From positions 1 through 37,052 of the forward strand of contig JANQKT010000049.1 of assembly GCA_028280965.1 (NCBI GenBank): a stretch of 37,052 nucleotides of DNA. The letters run 5' to 3'. The notes under the pieces were generated by a model, which did no database searches, was not told where the DNA came from, and was given only the letters and a program-made list of their open reading frames with translations. The position numbers and the translations under genes were made by a program. Shown here in pieces: positions 6,669 through 15,900 of this stretch. This DNA comes from Phycisphaeraceae bacterium. GTDB lineage: Bacteria > Planctomycetota > Phycisphaerae > Phycisphaerales > Phycisphaeraceae. The first letter of the stretch is position 1; each line of letters opens with the position of its first letter.

Positions 6669-8503
6669 ACATGGAAGAACTGATCTACGACTACATCGCG
6701 GGCGAAATCAGCGATGAACAGTTCGCCGAGTTACGGCGCTGGCTGAACGAGTCGCCCGATCACCCCATCTTCTTCGCGCAATTCATCGCCGATGACCGCG
6801 CGATCTCGCGGCACCTGCAGCATGACCACGCGATGGCCGGGCTGGAACTGCCCCGCGTGGTCGCCGACAGCGGACTCGACGGGCCCCGCAACGAGTCCGA
6901 CCTGCTCGAATCCCTCGCACAGATGGAGATCGCCGCGAAAGGCACCGTTGTCGAGATGACGACGGAGCAACACGATGCCAAACCGGCACGGCGAAATACC
7001 CGAGGCCTTTCCCTGAACACGAATTCATCAGGGCACCCCCATGTGCTGGTCATCCCCTGGGCGGCGGTGTGGTCGGCGGCGGCCGCGGTGATCCTCCTTG
7101 CGGTCTGGACGGGCTGGCTCATCATCGGCGACGGCAAGACAGCTGATGATGACCTCGCCGTCGAATCCACCGGGCCCGAAGACACCGCACCGCAGAACGC
7201 AACGATTGCGATGGTTGACTACGCGATCGACGCGCAGTGGGCCGACGGCCGGGGCCCGGTCAACGGCAAACTGGCACCCGGCCAATACACGCTTGAGCAG
7301 GGCATGGTCCGGCTGAAGTACACCAACGGCGTGACCGCCGTGCTCCAGGCACCCTCCGAAGTCCGGATCGAGGACGCGATGCGGCTAGACATGCAACGCG
7401 GCCGGCTCAGCGTCATGGTCGCCGATGAGCGCGGGCACGGCTTCACCGTCATGGCGCAGGGTGTCGAAGTCATCGACTACGGCACGGAGTTCGGCGTCGT
7501 CGCCGACCCGAACGGGGGCGTCCAGACGCATGTTTACCAGGGCCGGATTTCCTCTCGGCGAGTGGACGAGCAGGCCAGCGATAACGCGGTCTTCCTCGGC
7601 AAGGGCGAGGCGTTGAGCTTTTCGGATGATCGGGGTGCGCAGAAAATCCCCGCCAACGACGTCGCCGTCGTACGACAGGCTGAGTTTGACACGCGTGTCC
7701 GGGCGAGCGAAGGCTCTGCCTACGACAAGTGGCTCGTGTCGACGTACGAGCTCAGGCGCGACCCCGACATGCTCGCGTACTACCTGTTCGATCAGGACGA
7801 CAGCGAGCGTGGCGTGCTCATCAACCAGGCCCACCAGACCTATGGCGCGTTCGATGGCGTCTTCGGCTGGCGGCAGAACCCTCGGTCTGCTCCAGAGGTC
7901 GGGGCCGACCGTTGGGGCGGCCGCTCCGCACTGCGGTTCACCTCCGAGCAGATCGACGTCGTCCGGGTGCCCGCGGCATCCGCGACAGGCCTGGATCATC
8001 TTGACACGTTCACGATCGCCGCATGGGTCAAACCCTCAGAGCTGGCGGGGATCAGCCACCACCTGATCACCAAGCGCGATTGGCAGTCGGACGCGCTCAA
8101 TTTCGTGCTGATGCGCGAAGGCCAGCTCCCCGAAGACCGCAAGAACACGCTGCTGTTCAATGTCCACGCGGACCGCTCAGGCCTGAAGTACACCGAGCAC
8201 CAGGCGACAGAGCACGTCATGCCACAGCAGAGTCGCTGGGTGCACGTCGCCGTGACATTTGATCGCGGATACCGGATGTTCTACGTAGACGGACAGCTTG
8301 TTGATAGCAAGCGCAGAAACGGTGCCGCCGCGATCCCGGCAAACAACGCCGAACTGATCATCGGCGGCACGACTGTGCACATCAACGAATCGAGAACCTT
8401 CTTGGACGGTGAGGTGGATGAGCTTTTCATCCTCGGCCGTGTCATGACACCCGACGACATCTCAACGCTCCATGAGCAGGGGGTGCCGACTGATGAACTT
8501 TGA
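6665..8503 (+). CDS. FecR-domain transmembrane regulator with C-terminal LamG lectin-like domain
   Basis: A 612-residue membrane protein. The cytoplasmic N-terminus (1-100) starts MNMEELIYDYIAGEISDEQF and resembles anti-sigma segments but lacks a zinc HxxxCxxC motif. One transmembrane helix lies at about 128-154. A FecR domain (about 185-300) includes VRLKYTNGVTAVLQAPSEV and EVIDYGTEFGVV. A LamG/concanavalin-type domain (about 366-605) includes TFTIAAWVKPSEL and RWVHVAVTFDRGYRMFYVDG. FecR proteins usually hold or release an ECF sigma factor. The LamG domain outside the membrane suggests a glycan ligand, which is inference. The start overlaps the sigma gene stop by four bases, and hairpins follow the stop. 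Confidence 0.9.
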   Translation: MNMEELIYDYIAGEISDEQFAELRRWLNESPDHPIFFAQFIADDRAISRHLQHDHAMAGLELPRVVADSGLDGPRNESDLLESLAQMEIAAKGTVVEMTTEQHDAKPARRNTRGLSLNTNSSGHPHVLVIPWAAVWSAAAAVILLAVWTGWLIIGDGKTADDDLAVESTGPEDTAPQNATIAMVDYAIDAQWADGRGPVNGKLAPGQYTLEQGMVRLKYTNGVTAVLQAPSEVRIEDAMRLDMQRGRLSVMVADERGHGFTVMAQGVEVIDYGTEFGVVADPNGGVQTHVYQGRISSRRVDEQASDNAVFLGKGEALSFSDDRGAQKIPANDVAVVRQAEFDTRVRASEGSAYDKWLVSTYELRRDPDMLAYYLFDQDDSERGVLINQAHQTYGAFDGVFGWRQNPRSAPEVGADRWGGRSALRFTSEQIDVVRVPAASATGLDHLDTFTIAAWVKPSELAGISHHLITKRDWQSDALNFVLMREGQLPEDRKNTLLFNVHADRSGLKYTEHQATEHVMPQQSRWVHVAVTFDRGYRMFYVDGQLVDSKRRNGAAAIPANNAELIIGGTTVHINESRTFLDGEVDELFILGRVMTPDDISTLHEQGVPTDEL

Positions 8504-8508
8504 TGTCC

Positions 8509-8556
8509 CGGTGCCGGTTTCTTTCCGGCACCACAAGCGGCGGGGCCGTGTTGGCC
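8509..8556 (+). promoter_or_regulatory. Tandem hairpins between the FecR/LamG gene and the first PEP-CTERM gene
   Basis: First hairpin: GGTGCCGG (8509-8516) pairs with CCGGCACC (8523-8530) across a T-rich loop. Second: GGGGCC (8540-8545) with GGCCCC (8551-8556) across GTGTT. No long T-run follows, so this may be an attenuator or mRNA-end structure rather than a full terminator. The GGCCGTGTTGGCC core recurs at 9388. Confidence 0.5.
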
Positions 8557-8592
8557 CCACCAAATTTACTTCCTTCCGTTTGGAGAATTGAA

Positions 8593-9258
8593 ATGATGAA
8601 TCGTATGTTGATTGCAGGGATCGTGGCGACGAGTGTCAGCGCTGCCGCCAGCGCGAGCCTGATCGCCAACGGCGGCTTCGAGACGAATCTCGATAACGTG
8701 GACGGCCGCGCCGGTATCGGCGCCCCGAACCCGACGAATGTCGAGATCCCCGTGAGCCTGACCGACTGGACCTCGTCCGGTCAGCTGCTGCGTTGGCCCG
8801 ACAGCGAGTCGCTGTTCGGCGGGGTCGACATCGGCACCCCGACCGGTGACGGCGAGGTCGTGCTCAACTTCGGCGGCGTGGGCATCATCTCGCAGGATAT
8901 CACGACCGTCATCGGTGAGACTTACACGATCTCCTACGAACTCGGTGCCCTTGGCGGCGTCTTCGCCCCCGACCCCGACGGCTTTGTTGCTGACATCAAC
9001 GTCCTGGTTGATGGCGTGATCGTTGACACCCAGAGCGTGACCCAGGACGCCGACGGCACGAACCTGGCCTTCACGGCTTACAGCGTCGACTTCGTCGCGA
9101 CCGGCACGACCACGACGATCGCGTTTGAAGAAACCGACGATGTGGCCGGCGACGACTACGGTGCGTTGCTGGACAACGTCTCCGTGGTGCCCGAGCCCAC
9201 CTCGCTGGCGCTGCTCGGCCTCGGCGGCCTGCTGGCCGCCCGCCGCCGCAGGGCCTGA
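8593..9258 (+). CDS. PEP-CTERM protein made of one DUF642-like module
   Basis: A 221-residue exported protein. The signal peptide is about residues 1-21 (MMNRMLIAGIVATSVSAAASA). A single beta-rich module (about 22-196) runs from LIANGGFETNLDNVDGRAGI to DDYGALLDNVSV. The NGGFE start, the ISQDITTVIGETYTISYELG core and the LDNVSV end are typical of DUF642/galactose-binding-like jelly-roll modules. The tail is VPEPTSLALLGLGGLLAARR plus RRA, a PEP-CTERM sorting signal that an exosortase (not in this window) would process. GGAG lies seven bases before ATG 8593. The module recurs in the genes at 9436 and 16271. Carbohydrate binding is a guess. Confidence 0.88.
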   Translation: MMNRMLIAGIVATSVSAAASASLIANGGFETNLDNVDGRAGIGAPNPTNVEIPVSLTDWTSSGQLLRWPDSESLFGGVDIGTPTGDGEVVLNFGGVGIISQDITTVIGETYTISYELGALGGVFAPDPDGFVADINVLVDGVIVDTQSVTQDADGTNLAFTAYSVDFVATGTTTTIAFEETDDVAGDDYGALLDNVSVVPEPTSLALLGLGGLLAARRRRA

Positions 9259-9387
9259 GCCAGGCCGAACGCCGGCGTGCATGAGGATGCCGGCTTGATT
9301 TTGTTCCCCATGCCCCGCCGTGGCTGAACCCGTGACGGGGCCATTGAAGGGCCCAGGCCCTGAGCGTGTTGTTCCCATGATCCGGAT

Positions 9388-9405
9388 GGCCGTGTTGGCC
9401 GACTT
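9388..9405 (+). promoter_or_regulatory. GGCCGTGTTGGCC element with T-rich tail
   Basis: The 13-base sequence at 9388-9400 is identical to 8542-8554 and lies at a similar distance (about 35-40 bases) before the next start codon. It can fold as a short GGCC/GGCC stem with a GTGTT loop and is followed by GACTTTATTCCCC. A weak second hairpin, GCCGGC/GCCGGC, sits at 9271-9294 right after the previous gene. Function unknown; attenuation or RNA processing are the obvious options. Confidence 0.4.
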
Positions 9406-9435
9406 TATTCCCCTTTCCTTCGGAGGACTCGAACG

Positions 9436-10953
9436 ATGAAATGGCATGTTTCTAAGCTCTTGGCTGCGGGCGCGGTGTGCGGATTCGCGCACGCCGCCTC
9501 GGCGCAGTCGTACTGGATTGACCTGCAGGGCGACATCAATCACCTCGGCTTTGGCGGCCAGACCGACCCGGTCTTGGAAACCGACGATATCGGCGGCGGG
9601 ACCTGGAACGCCTTCGAAGTGCAGTCCATTGATCTCGCCGGCGTCTCGAGTTTCTCGACCGGCCCGATCTCCCTGCCTCTGGTCGATTCGACCGGCGCGG
9701 CCAGCGGCGTGACGTTCCAGGTCGGGAGCGCCGCCAACGACATTACCGGCTGGGCCGGTGCCGCGGGCGCGGACGCGCTGCAGGGCGACTATCTGATCCA
9801 GTTCGAGGACACGTTCGGGGACGCCAATTTCGGTTTGATTAACCCCAGCTCCGTGCTGGATTTCAGCATCACCGGGCTGACGGCCAACACCAGCTACGAC
9901 CTGACCTTCTTCCACGGCGCTAACAATGACGACCGTGGCCTCGATTTTGTGGCCAACGGCGTGGCGGCCTCGGTGACCGGGGCCACCATGCAAACGAGCA
10001 CGATCTCCGTGACCACCAACGGCGCGGGCTCGATCATCGGCACCAGCACGCTGCTGGCCGGTGCCGACGAAGGCAACTGGTCCGGCCTGGTCATCGGCGA
10101 CCTGCCGGCAGAACCGCCGCCGCCGCCGCCGATCCCCGACCTGGGCCTGATCGCCAACGGCGCGTTCGAGATCAACGCGGACGGCGTCGAAGGCCGAGCA
10201 GGCATCGGTGCCCCGAACCCGACGAACGTCGAACTGCCCGCGAGCCTTCAGGACTGGACCGTTGACGGCCAGATCCTGCGTTGGCCAGACGGCACATCGC
10301 TGTTTGGTGGCGTTGACATCGGCGACTCAGGCGATGCCGGCGAAGTCGTGGTCAACTTCGGCAACCTCGGCTCGATCACGCAGAGCATCACCACTGTGAT
10401 CGGCGAAGAGTACCAGATCACTTATGACCTGGGCGCATTGGGTGGCGCGTTTAGCCCGGACCCCGATGGTTTTGTCGCCGATATCGACGTCCTGGTTGAT
10501 GGCGTCGTGGTCGATACCCAGAGCGTGAGCCAAGACGCCGACGGCACGAACCTGGACTGGACAACCTACACGGTCAACTTCACCGCCACGGGCACCACGA
10601 CGGAGATCAAGTTCGAGGAAACCGACGACGTAGCCGGTGACGACTACGGCGCGATCCTCGACAACGTTGGTGTGTTCCTGGTCGGCTTCGCGCCCGCGGA
10701 CCTGGACCAGGACGGCGACGTGGATGACGCGGACTTCGCGCTGTTCTTCGCCGCGTTCTCCGGACCGGGCGTGCCGACGGGCAACCCGGCGGCCGACCTG
10801 GACGGCGACACGGACACGGACGACGCGGACTTCGGCCTGGCGTTCGCCGCGTTCACCGGCCCCGGCGGCGCCGCGGCCAACGTGCCCGAGCCGGCCAGCC
10901 TCGCGCTGCTGGGCCTCGGTGGCCTGCTCGCCATGCGCCGTCGGCGTGCGTAA
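9436..10953 (+). CDS. PEP-CTERM protein: N-terminal beta domain, DUF642-like module, dockerin-like doublet
   Basis: A 505-residue exported protein. Order: signal peptide (1-24, ending AASAQ); an unrecognised beta-rich domain (about 25-222) with LDFSITGLTANTSYDLTFFH and GNWSGLVIGDL, similar in style to secreted adhesive domains; a proline linker (PAEPPPPPPIPD); a DUF642-like module (about 237-415) close to the whole of the preceding gene product; two dockerin-like calcium loops (about 420-478, DLDQDGDVDDADFALFFAAF and DLDGDTDTDDADFGLAFAAF); and a PEP-CTERM tail (483-505). GGAGG nine bases before the ATG is a good ribosome site. It follows its single-module paralog by 177 bases and probably arose by duplication plus domain gain. 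Confidence 0.88.
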   Translation: MKWHVSKLLAAGAVCGFAHAASAQSYWIDLQGDINHLGFGGQTDPVLETDDIGGGTWNAFEVQSIDLAGVSSFSTGPISLPLVDSTGAASGVTFQVGSAANDITGWAGAAGADALQGDYLIQFEDTFGDANFGLINPSSVLDFSITGLTANTSYDLTFFHGANNDDRGLDFVANGVAASVTGATMQTSTISVTTNGAGSIIGTSTLLAGADEGNWSGLVIGDLPAEPPPPPPIPDLGLIANGAFEINADGVEGRAGIGAPNPTNVELPASLQDWTVDGQILRWPDGTSLFGGVDIGDSGDAGEVVVNFGNLGSITQSITTVIGEEYQITYDLGALGGAFSPDPDGFVADIDVLVDGVVVDTQSVSQDADGTNLDWTTYTVNFTATGTTTEIKFEETDDVAGDDYGAILDNVGVFLVGFAPADLDQDGDVDDADFALFFAAFSGPGVPTGNPAADLDGDTDTDDADFGLAFAAFTGPGGAAANVPEPASLALLGLGGLLAMRRRRA

Positions 10954-10972
10954 GTGAATCGATCCTCCTTCG

Positions 10973-11017
10973 CCCGGCCGATGCCTAACCGCATTGGTCG
11001 GGTTTACTACCCCTTTT
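10973..11017 (+). promoter_or_regulatory. Stable intergenic hairpin before the first pseudopilin gene
   Basis: Bases 10973-10984 pair with 10991-11002 (12 pairs, two of them G-U) around loop CTAACC, followed by TTTACTACCCCTTTT. It lies 19 bases after the preceding stop and could act as a terminator or attenuator. The core CGATGCCTRACCGC recurs at 11851 before the next pseudopilin gene with the same fold. Confidence 0.6.
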
Positions 11018-11031
11018 ACAAGGCCTCTGCC

Positions 11032-11841
11032 ATGAATGCATACCGACGCCAGGGCTTCACGCTGATCGAACTGCTTGTGGTCATCTCCATCATCGCGTTG
11101 CTGATCGCTATCCTCCTGCCGGCGCTGGGTGCCGCTCGAGAATCGGCGCGGACAATCCAGTGTACCTCCAACGTCAGGCAGTGGGCCACGTTGTACACCG
11201 CGTATTCCGTAGACAACAACAACAAGTTCATGCCACAGGATCAGGGGGCGGCCAACCAGGACTGGATGGGCGTGCTTGAGGACTACTCCGAAGACGACGC
11301 CGGGCGCACCTGCCCCCAGGCATCGGAGGCCCAGGGGCCGGACCTGGGTTTCGGGCAATACGGCGGGACCAACTCGATGTGGCGGATCACGCTGGGCTCG
11401 GATGTTTCGGACCACCGTGAAGGGAGCTACGGGATCAACACCTGGGCATCAGACGTCAGCGATACGCCTGACAACAGGCTCTGGCGCGGACCGGCAACAC
11501 GCAATTACTACTTTGAATCACCAGACAAAGCCAAGTCCGTTTCAGATGTCCCGGTGTTTGGCGACAGCGCCTGGATCAACGGCAACCCCGATGACCTGAC
11601 CCCGGCGAACAACCCCGGCGGGCGTGTCCTGCCGAGCGCAACATTCAACGAAGACCGGGCCGGGTCTCCCGTCTGGGCCTTGGATATGGGCCGCTACCAG
11701 ATGCTCCGGCACAACAACCGCGGCATCAATATGTCGTTTGCCGACGGGTCCGCGCGGTTCATCGAGCTCGAAGAACTGTGGGACATGGAGTGGCATACAC
11801 AGTTTGATCGGGACGACAGCGTCGATGTCCCCTGGAATTAG
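11032..11841 (+). CDS. Pseudopilin-like protein (type II secretion/DUF1559-like)
   Basis: A 269-residue protein with a class III (prepilin) signal: MNAYRRQG then [16 protein letters not shown], predicted to be cut after Gly8, leaving an N-terminal hydrophobic helix for assembly into a pseudopilus or membrane anchoring. The soluble part carries [20 protein letters not shown] and, near the end, [17 protein letters not shown], a version of the H-X9-DG motif typical of planctomycete pseudopilins but with ten rather than nine residues between His and Asp. Such proteins are numerous in planctomycetes and of uncertain function. ATG 11032 is chosen because translation from there gives the standard short prepilin leader. 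Confidence 0.88.
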   Translation: MNAYRRQGFTLIELLVVISIIALLIAILLPALGAARESARTIQCTSNVRQWATLYTAYSVDNNNKFMPQDQGAANQDWMGVLEDYSEDDAGRTCPQASEAQGPDLGFGQYGGTNSMWRITLGSDVSDHREGSYGINTWASDVSDTPDNRLWRGPATRNYYFESPDKAKSVSDVPVFGDSAWINGNPDDLTPANNPGGRVLPSATFNEDRAGSPVWALDMGRYQMLRHNNRGINMSFADGSARFIELEELWDMEWHTQFDRDDSVDVPWN

Positions 11842-11846
11842 TTTGA

Positions 11847-11872
11847 CGGTCGATGCCTGACCGCGTGGACCG
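11847..11872 (+). promoter_or_regulatory. Second copy of the pre-pseudopilin hairpin
   Basis: Bases 11847-11856 pair with 11863-11872 (ten positions, one G-U and one G-G mismatch) around loop CTGACC. The core CGATGCCTGACCGC differs by one base from the element at 10979-10992, while several outer stem bases differ in both arms and still pair. It begins six bases after the previous stop codon. Confidence 0.5.
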
Positions 11873-11913
11873 ATTCCCCCCGTCCATCAATGATTTTTAA
11901 CCGGAATTCTCCT

Positions 11914-12768
11914 ATGATCAGCCCCCGCCGTCGTGCCTTTACACTCATCGAATTGCTGGTAGTCATCTCGATCATCGCGCTCTTGATCGCGATCCTGCTG
12001 CCCGCGTTGGCCGAAGCCCGCCAGGCGGCGCGGCTGACGGTTGACAAGGCGAATATCCGCAGCAACGCAACGATGCTCTTCGCCACTTCCGCCGATTTCA
12101 ATGACAAGATGCTTGAGGTGAAGAAGGCGGCGGGCCTGGAGGGTGGCGGCAACCCGGAGAACATCTTCGGGACCAACGGGAAGACCATCCGCGAATCGCA
12201 CAGCTTCTGGTCGGGCTACAGCTCGGAATTTAGTTTCATGATCTGCCCGCTCGCCCCCGAAAACCCCCTTGACCCGAGCGATGTCGATGCGTTGGAGTCC
12301 CAGGGCATCCGCACGGTCTACTCCAACTACACGCAGTATTGGGGCAGCGGCGTTGTCTACCCGGGTAAGAATGAAAGGCTTGGGTTCAGCAGCCTGGAGC
12401 AGAGCAACTGGACCTGGTTCGACCGTTCGGGGCAGACGGAAATCAAGACGCGCGTGCTGCTCAGCGACCTGGACTTCCAGGGCGGTGGTGTGATCGAATC
12501 ATCGCACGGGGATGTGAAGTCGGGGAGTATCGAAGAGGTCGTGATCCCAGGGTGGAACGGCTCCCGTGGGTTCTGGGCCTCGGTCTGGTACCAGAACCCG
12601 CTCGAGGCCCGGGATAGGCGATACGACGTCAACTACGCCTTCGTGGATGGGTCGGTGGACACGCTCGGAGACCTAAACTTCTTTCCGCGTGAGCCGGACA
12701 ACCGGGTCGAGCCATTCTTCCGTGTTGGGTCTCGCGTCTACCAGATGCCGACGACTGAAACAGAATAA
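11914..12768 (+). CDS. Pseudopilin-like protein (second copy)
   Basis: A 284-residue protein with a prepilin-type leader, MISPRRRA then [16 protein letters not shown]. The residue before the cut site is Ala rather than the usual Gly, so processing may be less efficient or absent. The soluble part is unlike its neighbour beyond the helix: [20 protein letters not shown], a [20 protein letters not shown] stretch, and [19 protein letters not shown] near the end, which keeps an xFVDGSV form of the terminal DG motif. ATG 11914 is preferred over 11890 because it has GGA eight bases upstream and gives a standard leader. Confidence 0.85.
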   Translation: MISPRRRAFTLIELLVVISIIALLIAILLPALAEARQAARLTVDKANIRSNATMLFATSADFNDKMLEVKKAAGLEGGGNPENIFGTNGKTIRESHSFWSGYSSEFSFMICPLAPENPLDPSDVDALESQGIRTVYSNYTQYWGSGVVYPGKNERLGFSSLEQSNWTWFDRSGQTEIKTRVLLSDLDFQGGGVIESSHGDVKSGSIEEVVIPGWNGSRGFWASVWYQNPLEARDRRYDVNYAFVDGSVDTLGDLNFFPREPDNRVEPFFRVGSRVYQMPTTETE

Positions 12769-12862
12769 TTTGTTGGAGCGCAATTGTTGAAGCCGGTGAT
12801 CCGTGATTTAGCATTAGAAACGGTTGCAGTTGCATTGCAGAATGCGCCAACACCGGTTGAAT

Positions 12863-12881
12863 AGCCGACTGCAGATCGGCT
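12863..12881 (+). promoter_or_regulatory. Hairpin upstream of the propeller gene
   Basis: AGCCGA (12863-12868) pairs with TCGGCT (12876-12881) across CTGCAGA, 40 bases before the next start, within a 153-base gap that is AT-richer than its surroundings. It may be a terminator for the pseudopilin transcript or part of a leader; no strong T-run follows. Confidence 0.35.
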
Positions 12882-12921
12882 TGTAAAGAATTTGTGCCTC
12901 TGTTGTTGAAGGGTTGAAGGA

Positions 12922-15900
12922 ATGCTTGGATTGTTTAACCATCGTGTTTTGGCCGTTTGGGTATTGTCGATCTGTGCCGCTGGTGGCCTTGTTCAAGACG
13001 CCGTATCACAGACCCTGGTCAACGACCTGAACGGGACGCTGACACTGGTGCCTGGCGGCCGACCGGTGCCCACCTTCGTGACGCAGATCGCGTTCAAGCC
13101 CGGCGACAACAACCACGTCTACGTCGCCACCGCGGGCGGCGGGGTCCTCCGCTACGACTACGACCCCAACGGCGCGAACGGCAATGCGGTCTTCTCCAAC
13201 CAGCAGACCGCCGTGCCCACCGCGATTACCAACGTCGGCGGGGTCAACGGCTCGCTGGGCCTGGCCTTCCACGAGGACCCGACGCTCGGGACGGTGATGT
13301 ATATCGCCCCGGCGGTCCCGTTTGTTGCGGGTGGCAGCTTCGTGCGTGTGCAGACGATCGTCCGCCTGACGGACGTGGATAACGACGGCGTCTGGGGCGA
13401 GGCCGGCGAGCTGAACCAGACCATCGTCAACAGCGTCGCCGTCACGACCCTGCACGAGATCAACCAGATGCGCGTCGTCGGCGACACGCTGTACGTCAAC
13501 ATCGGTATCCGCACGCAGAACGGCGGGCAGACCGCGGCGCAGAACCAGGCGATCGGCGGGACGGGCGTCGATCAGTCCGACCCGGGCGAGACGGCGTACA
13601 CCGGCTGCCTCTGCTTTATCGAAGACCTGACGCTGCTTTCGAACGATACGACCACGACGAACATCGCGGGCTTCACGATCAACGGCATCTCCGCGGGCGG
13701 GACGCTCACCAACGACGACCGCGTCCGCGAAGACATCCAGCCGTTCATCTCGACCGATCCGAGCAAGCTGCGCAACTACTCGACCGGCTTCCGCAACAAC
13801 TACGGCCTGGGCATCGATGACGACGGCGAGATCTGGGTCTCGATGAACCAGAACGAGAACCCCAATGCGCAGGACCAGCTGCACCGTGGGGTGACCTTCA
13901 AGTCCGACAACGAGTTCTTCAAAGGCAACGACCGGATGGGGGACTGGAAGACAACCGGCGACGAGGCGACCGGGTCGCTGACCGTGGACAACCTGGCCGT
14001 CCTCAACGCCGGCTGGTTCGACCCGGGGAACAGCAACCCCGCCTTCTCGCTCCTGGGATTCAACGTCTCGGCCAACGGCATGGCGTTCTACCCCTCGGAC
14101 TTCCCCAACACGCCGCTGGCCGGCGATGTGCTGGTGTGCCGCAACTCCGGCGGCGGCAGCGACATCATCCACGTGGACGAGGCGACCGGCGGGACGCAGC
14201 TTGTGGTTGAAGGCCTCGCCGGCGCGTTGGATATCGAGCGTGACCCCTTCGGCAACTTCATCGCCGGCGGCTCGACGCAGCTGATCCTGCTCCGTGTTGA
14301 TGAGGGCGACGCACCGCCCCCGCCCGGACAGGCCGACGCGATCCACCTCAGCCTCGGCGAGGAAGTCGGTGCGCCCGGTCAGGAGATCCTTAACGGGGAT
14401 ACCTGGAACAACCTGGTCGGCAGCGCGGGGACCGACAACAGCCTCCAATACGCCGACGGCTCGCCGGCGACGGGCATCAGCGCGACGCAGTTTGTTGCAG
14501 ACGCCGAGTTCGAAGGCAACAACCCGAACGACGCACAGGGTGCCGGCTACGTCACCGGCCTGGACAGCGCGACCACGACACTGATCTTCTCCGGCGGCGC
14601 GAGCCTGAACGGCCAGTGCCAGTTGACGGTCAACGGCCTACCGGTCGGTTCGGAGTGGACGGTCCTGGTTTATGCCGGGCTGAACGACGGAACCAGCCGC
14701 CAGCAAACCCTCACGGTCAACGGCACGGGGATCGTTGCGCCGATCTTTTCAACCTATAACTCGGGACAGCCGGTGACCTTCAGCAATGTCGTGGTCGGCC
14801 AGGACGGGCAGATCCAGGTCACCGCGGACGACGAGACCAGCGGCAACAGCACAGCGGTCACCTTCATCCAGGCCGTCTCCCTGATCCCGGTACCCCCGCC
14901 GGTCGATCCATCCGCCTTCGTCGGCGCCCACCTGGCCTACGGCGGCGGGGCGTTCGGCGAGCCGGAAACGGCATTCCGGTTCTACCCGTACAGCGACGGC
15001 GCCCTGTTCGGCGGGCCCAATGATGACAACCCGGGTGAACAGCCCTTCGACCTGTTCGGCGGGTCCGGCCTACCCGTTGACCCTTCCGACGGTGTCCTGA
15101 ATATCGATGAACTGCCCGCGGGCACCTACAGCTTCCTGTTCCAGGAAAACAACACCATCACCGTCGAGTACGAGTTCGAGCTCATCACCGTGCAGGCGCC
15201 GGGTTCCTCGGCCAACCCACCGACCAACGACCTGACCGAAGCCCCCGGTGTTGACAGTATCTCGAGCGACTACGCCAACCCGAGCAACCTGACCCTGGGC
15301 CTGGGCAGCAACATCATCAGCGGTGAGGTGGGCGAGTCGGGCATCCCGGGAACCATCCTGGCCGATGGCTCAGACAACAACACGGATGGCGACTACTTCA
15401 CGATCACCGTGCCCGACGGCCTGGTGCTCGACCAGATGATCGTCAACCAATACAACAACGGCCTGCAGCGCGGCTTCCTGATCTACGCCCCGGGCTCGAC
15501 GCTGCAGGGCATCACCGCCCAGAACTCGGGCATCGCGGCCGACAAGCAGCCGCTGCTGGGTGGCGAGACGGCGACGTTTGCGAACTACTCGAGCTACTCC
15601 CGCGGCATCAACCGGGTCCTTATCGATATCGATAACCTGCCCAACGACGGCGCAGACCTGACCGCCAGCGACTTCGAGTTCCGCGTCGGCAACGATGACA
15701 CACCCGACAGCGCCGGCGTCTGGCCGGCCGCGCCGGCACCGTCCTCGATTTCGGTACTCGCCGGGGGCGGGGATAACGGCAGCGACCGCGTCGTCATCAG
15801 TTGGCCCGACAACGCGATCGACAACACCTGGCTGCAGGTGTCGGTCAAGGCCAACAACAACACGGCCCTGCCCGAAGACTTCACGCTGCCGACATCGGGT

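Noticed and set aside
13006-14448. A 480-residue minus-strand open frame, and similar ones at 8566-9993 and 16424-17680
   Set aside because: Mirror frames of recognisable plus-strand exported proteins.
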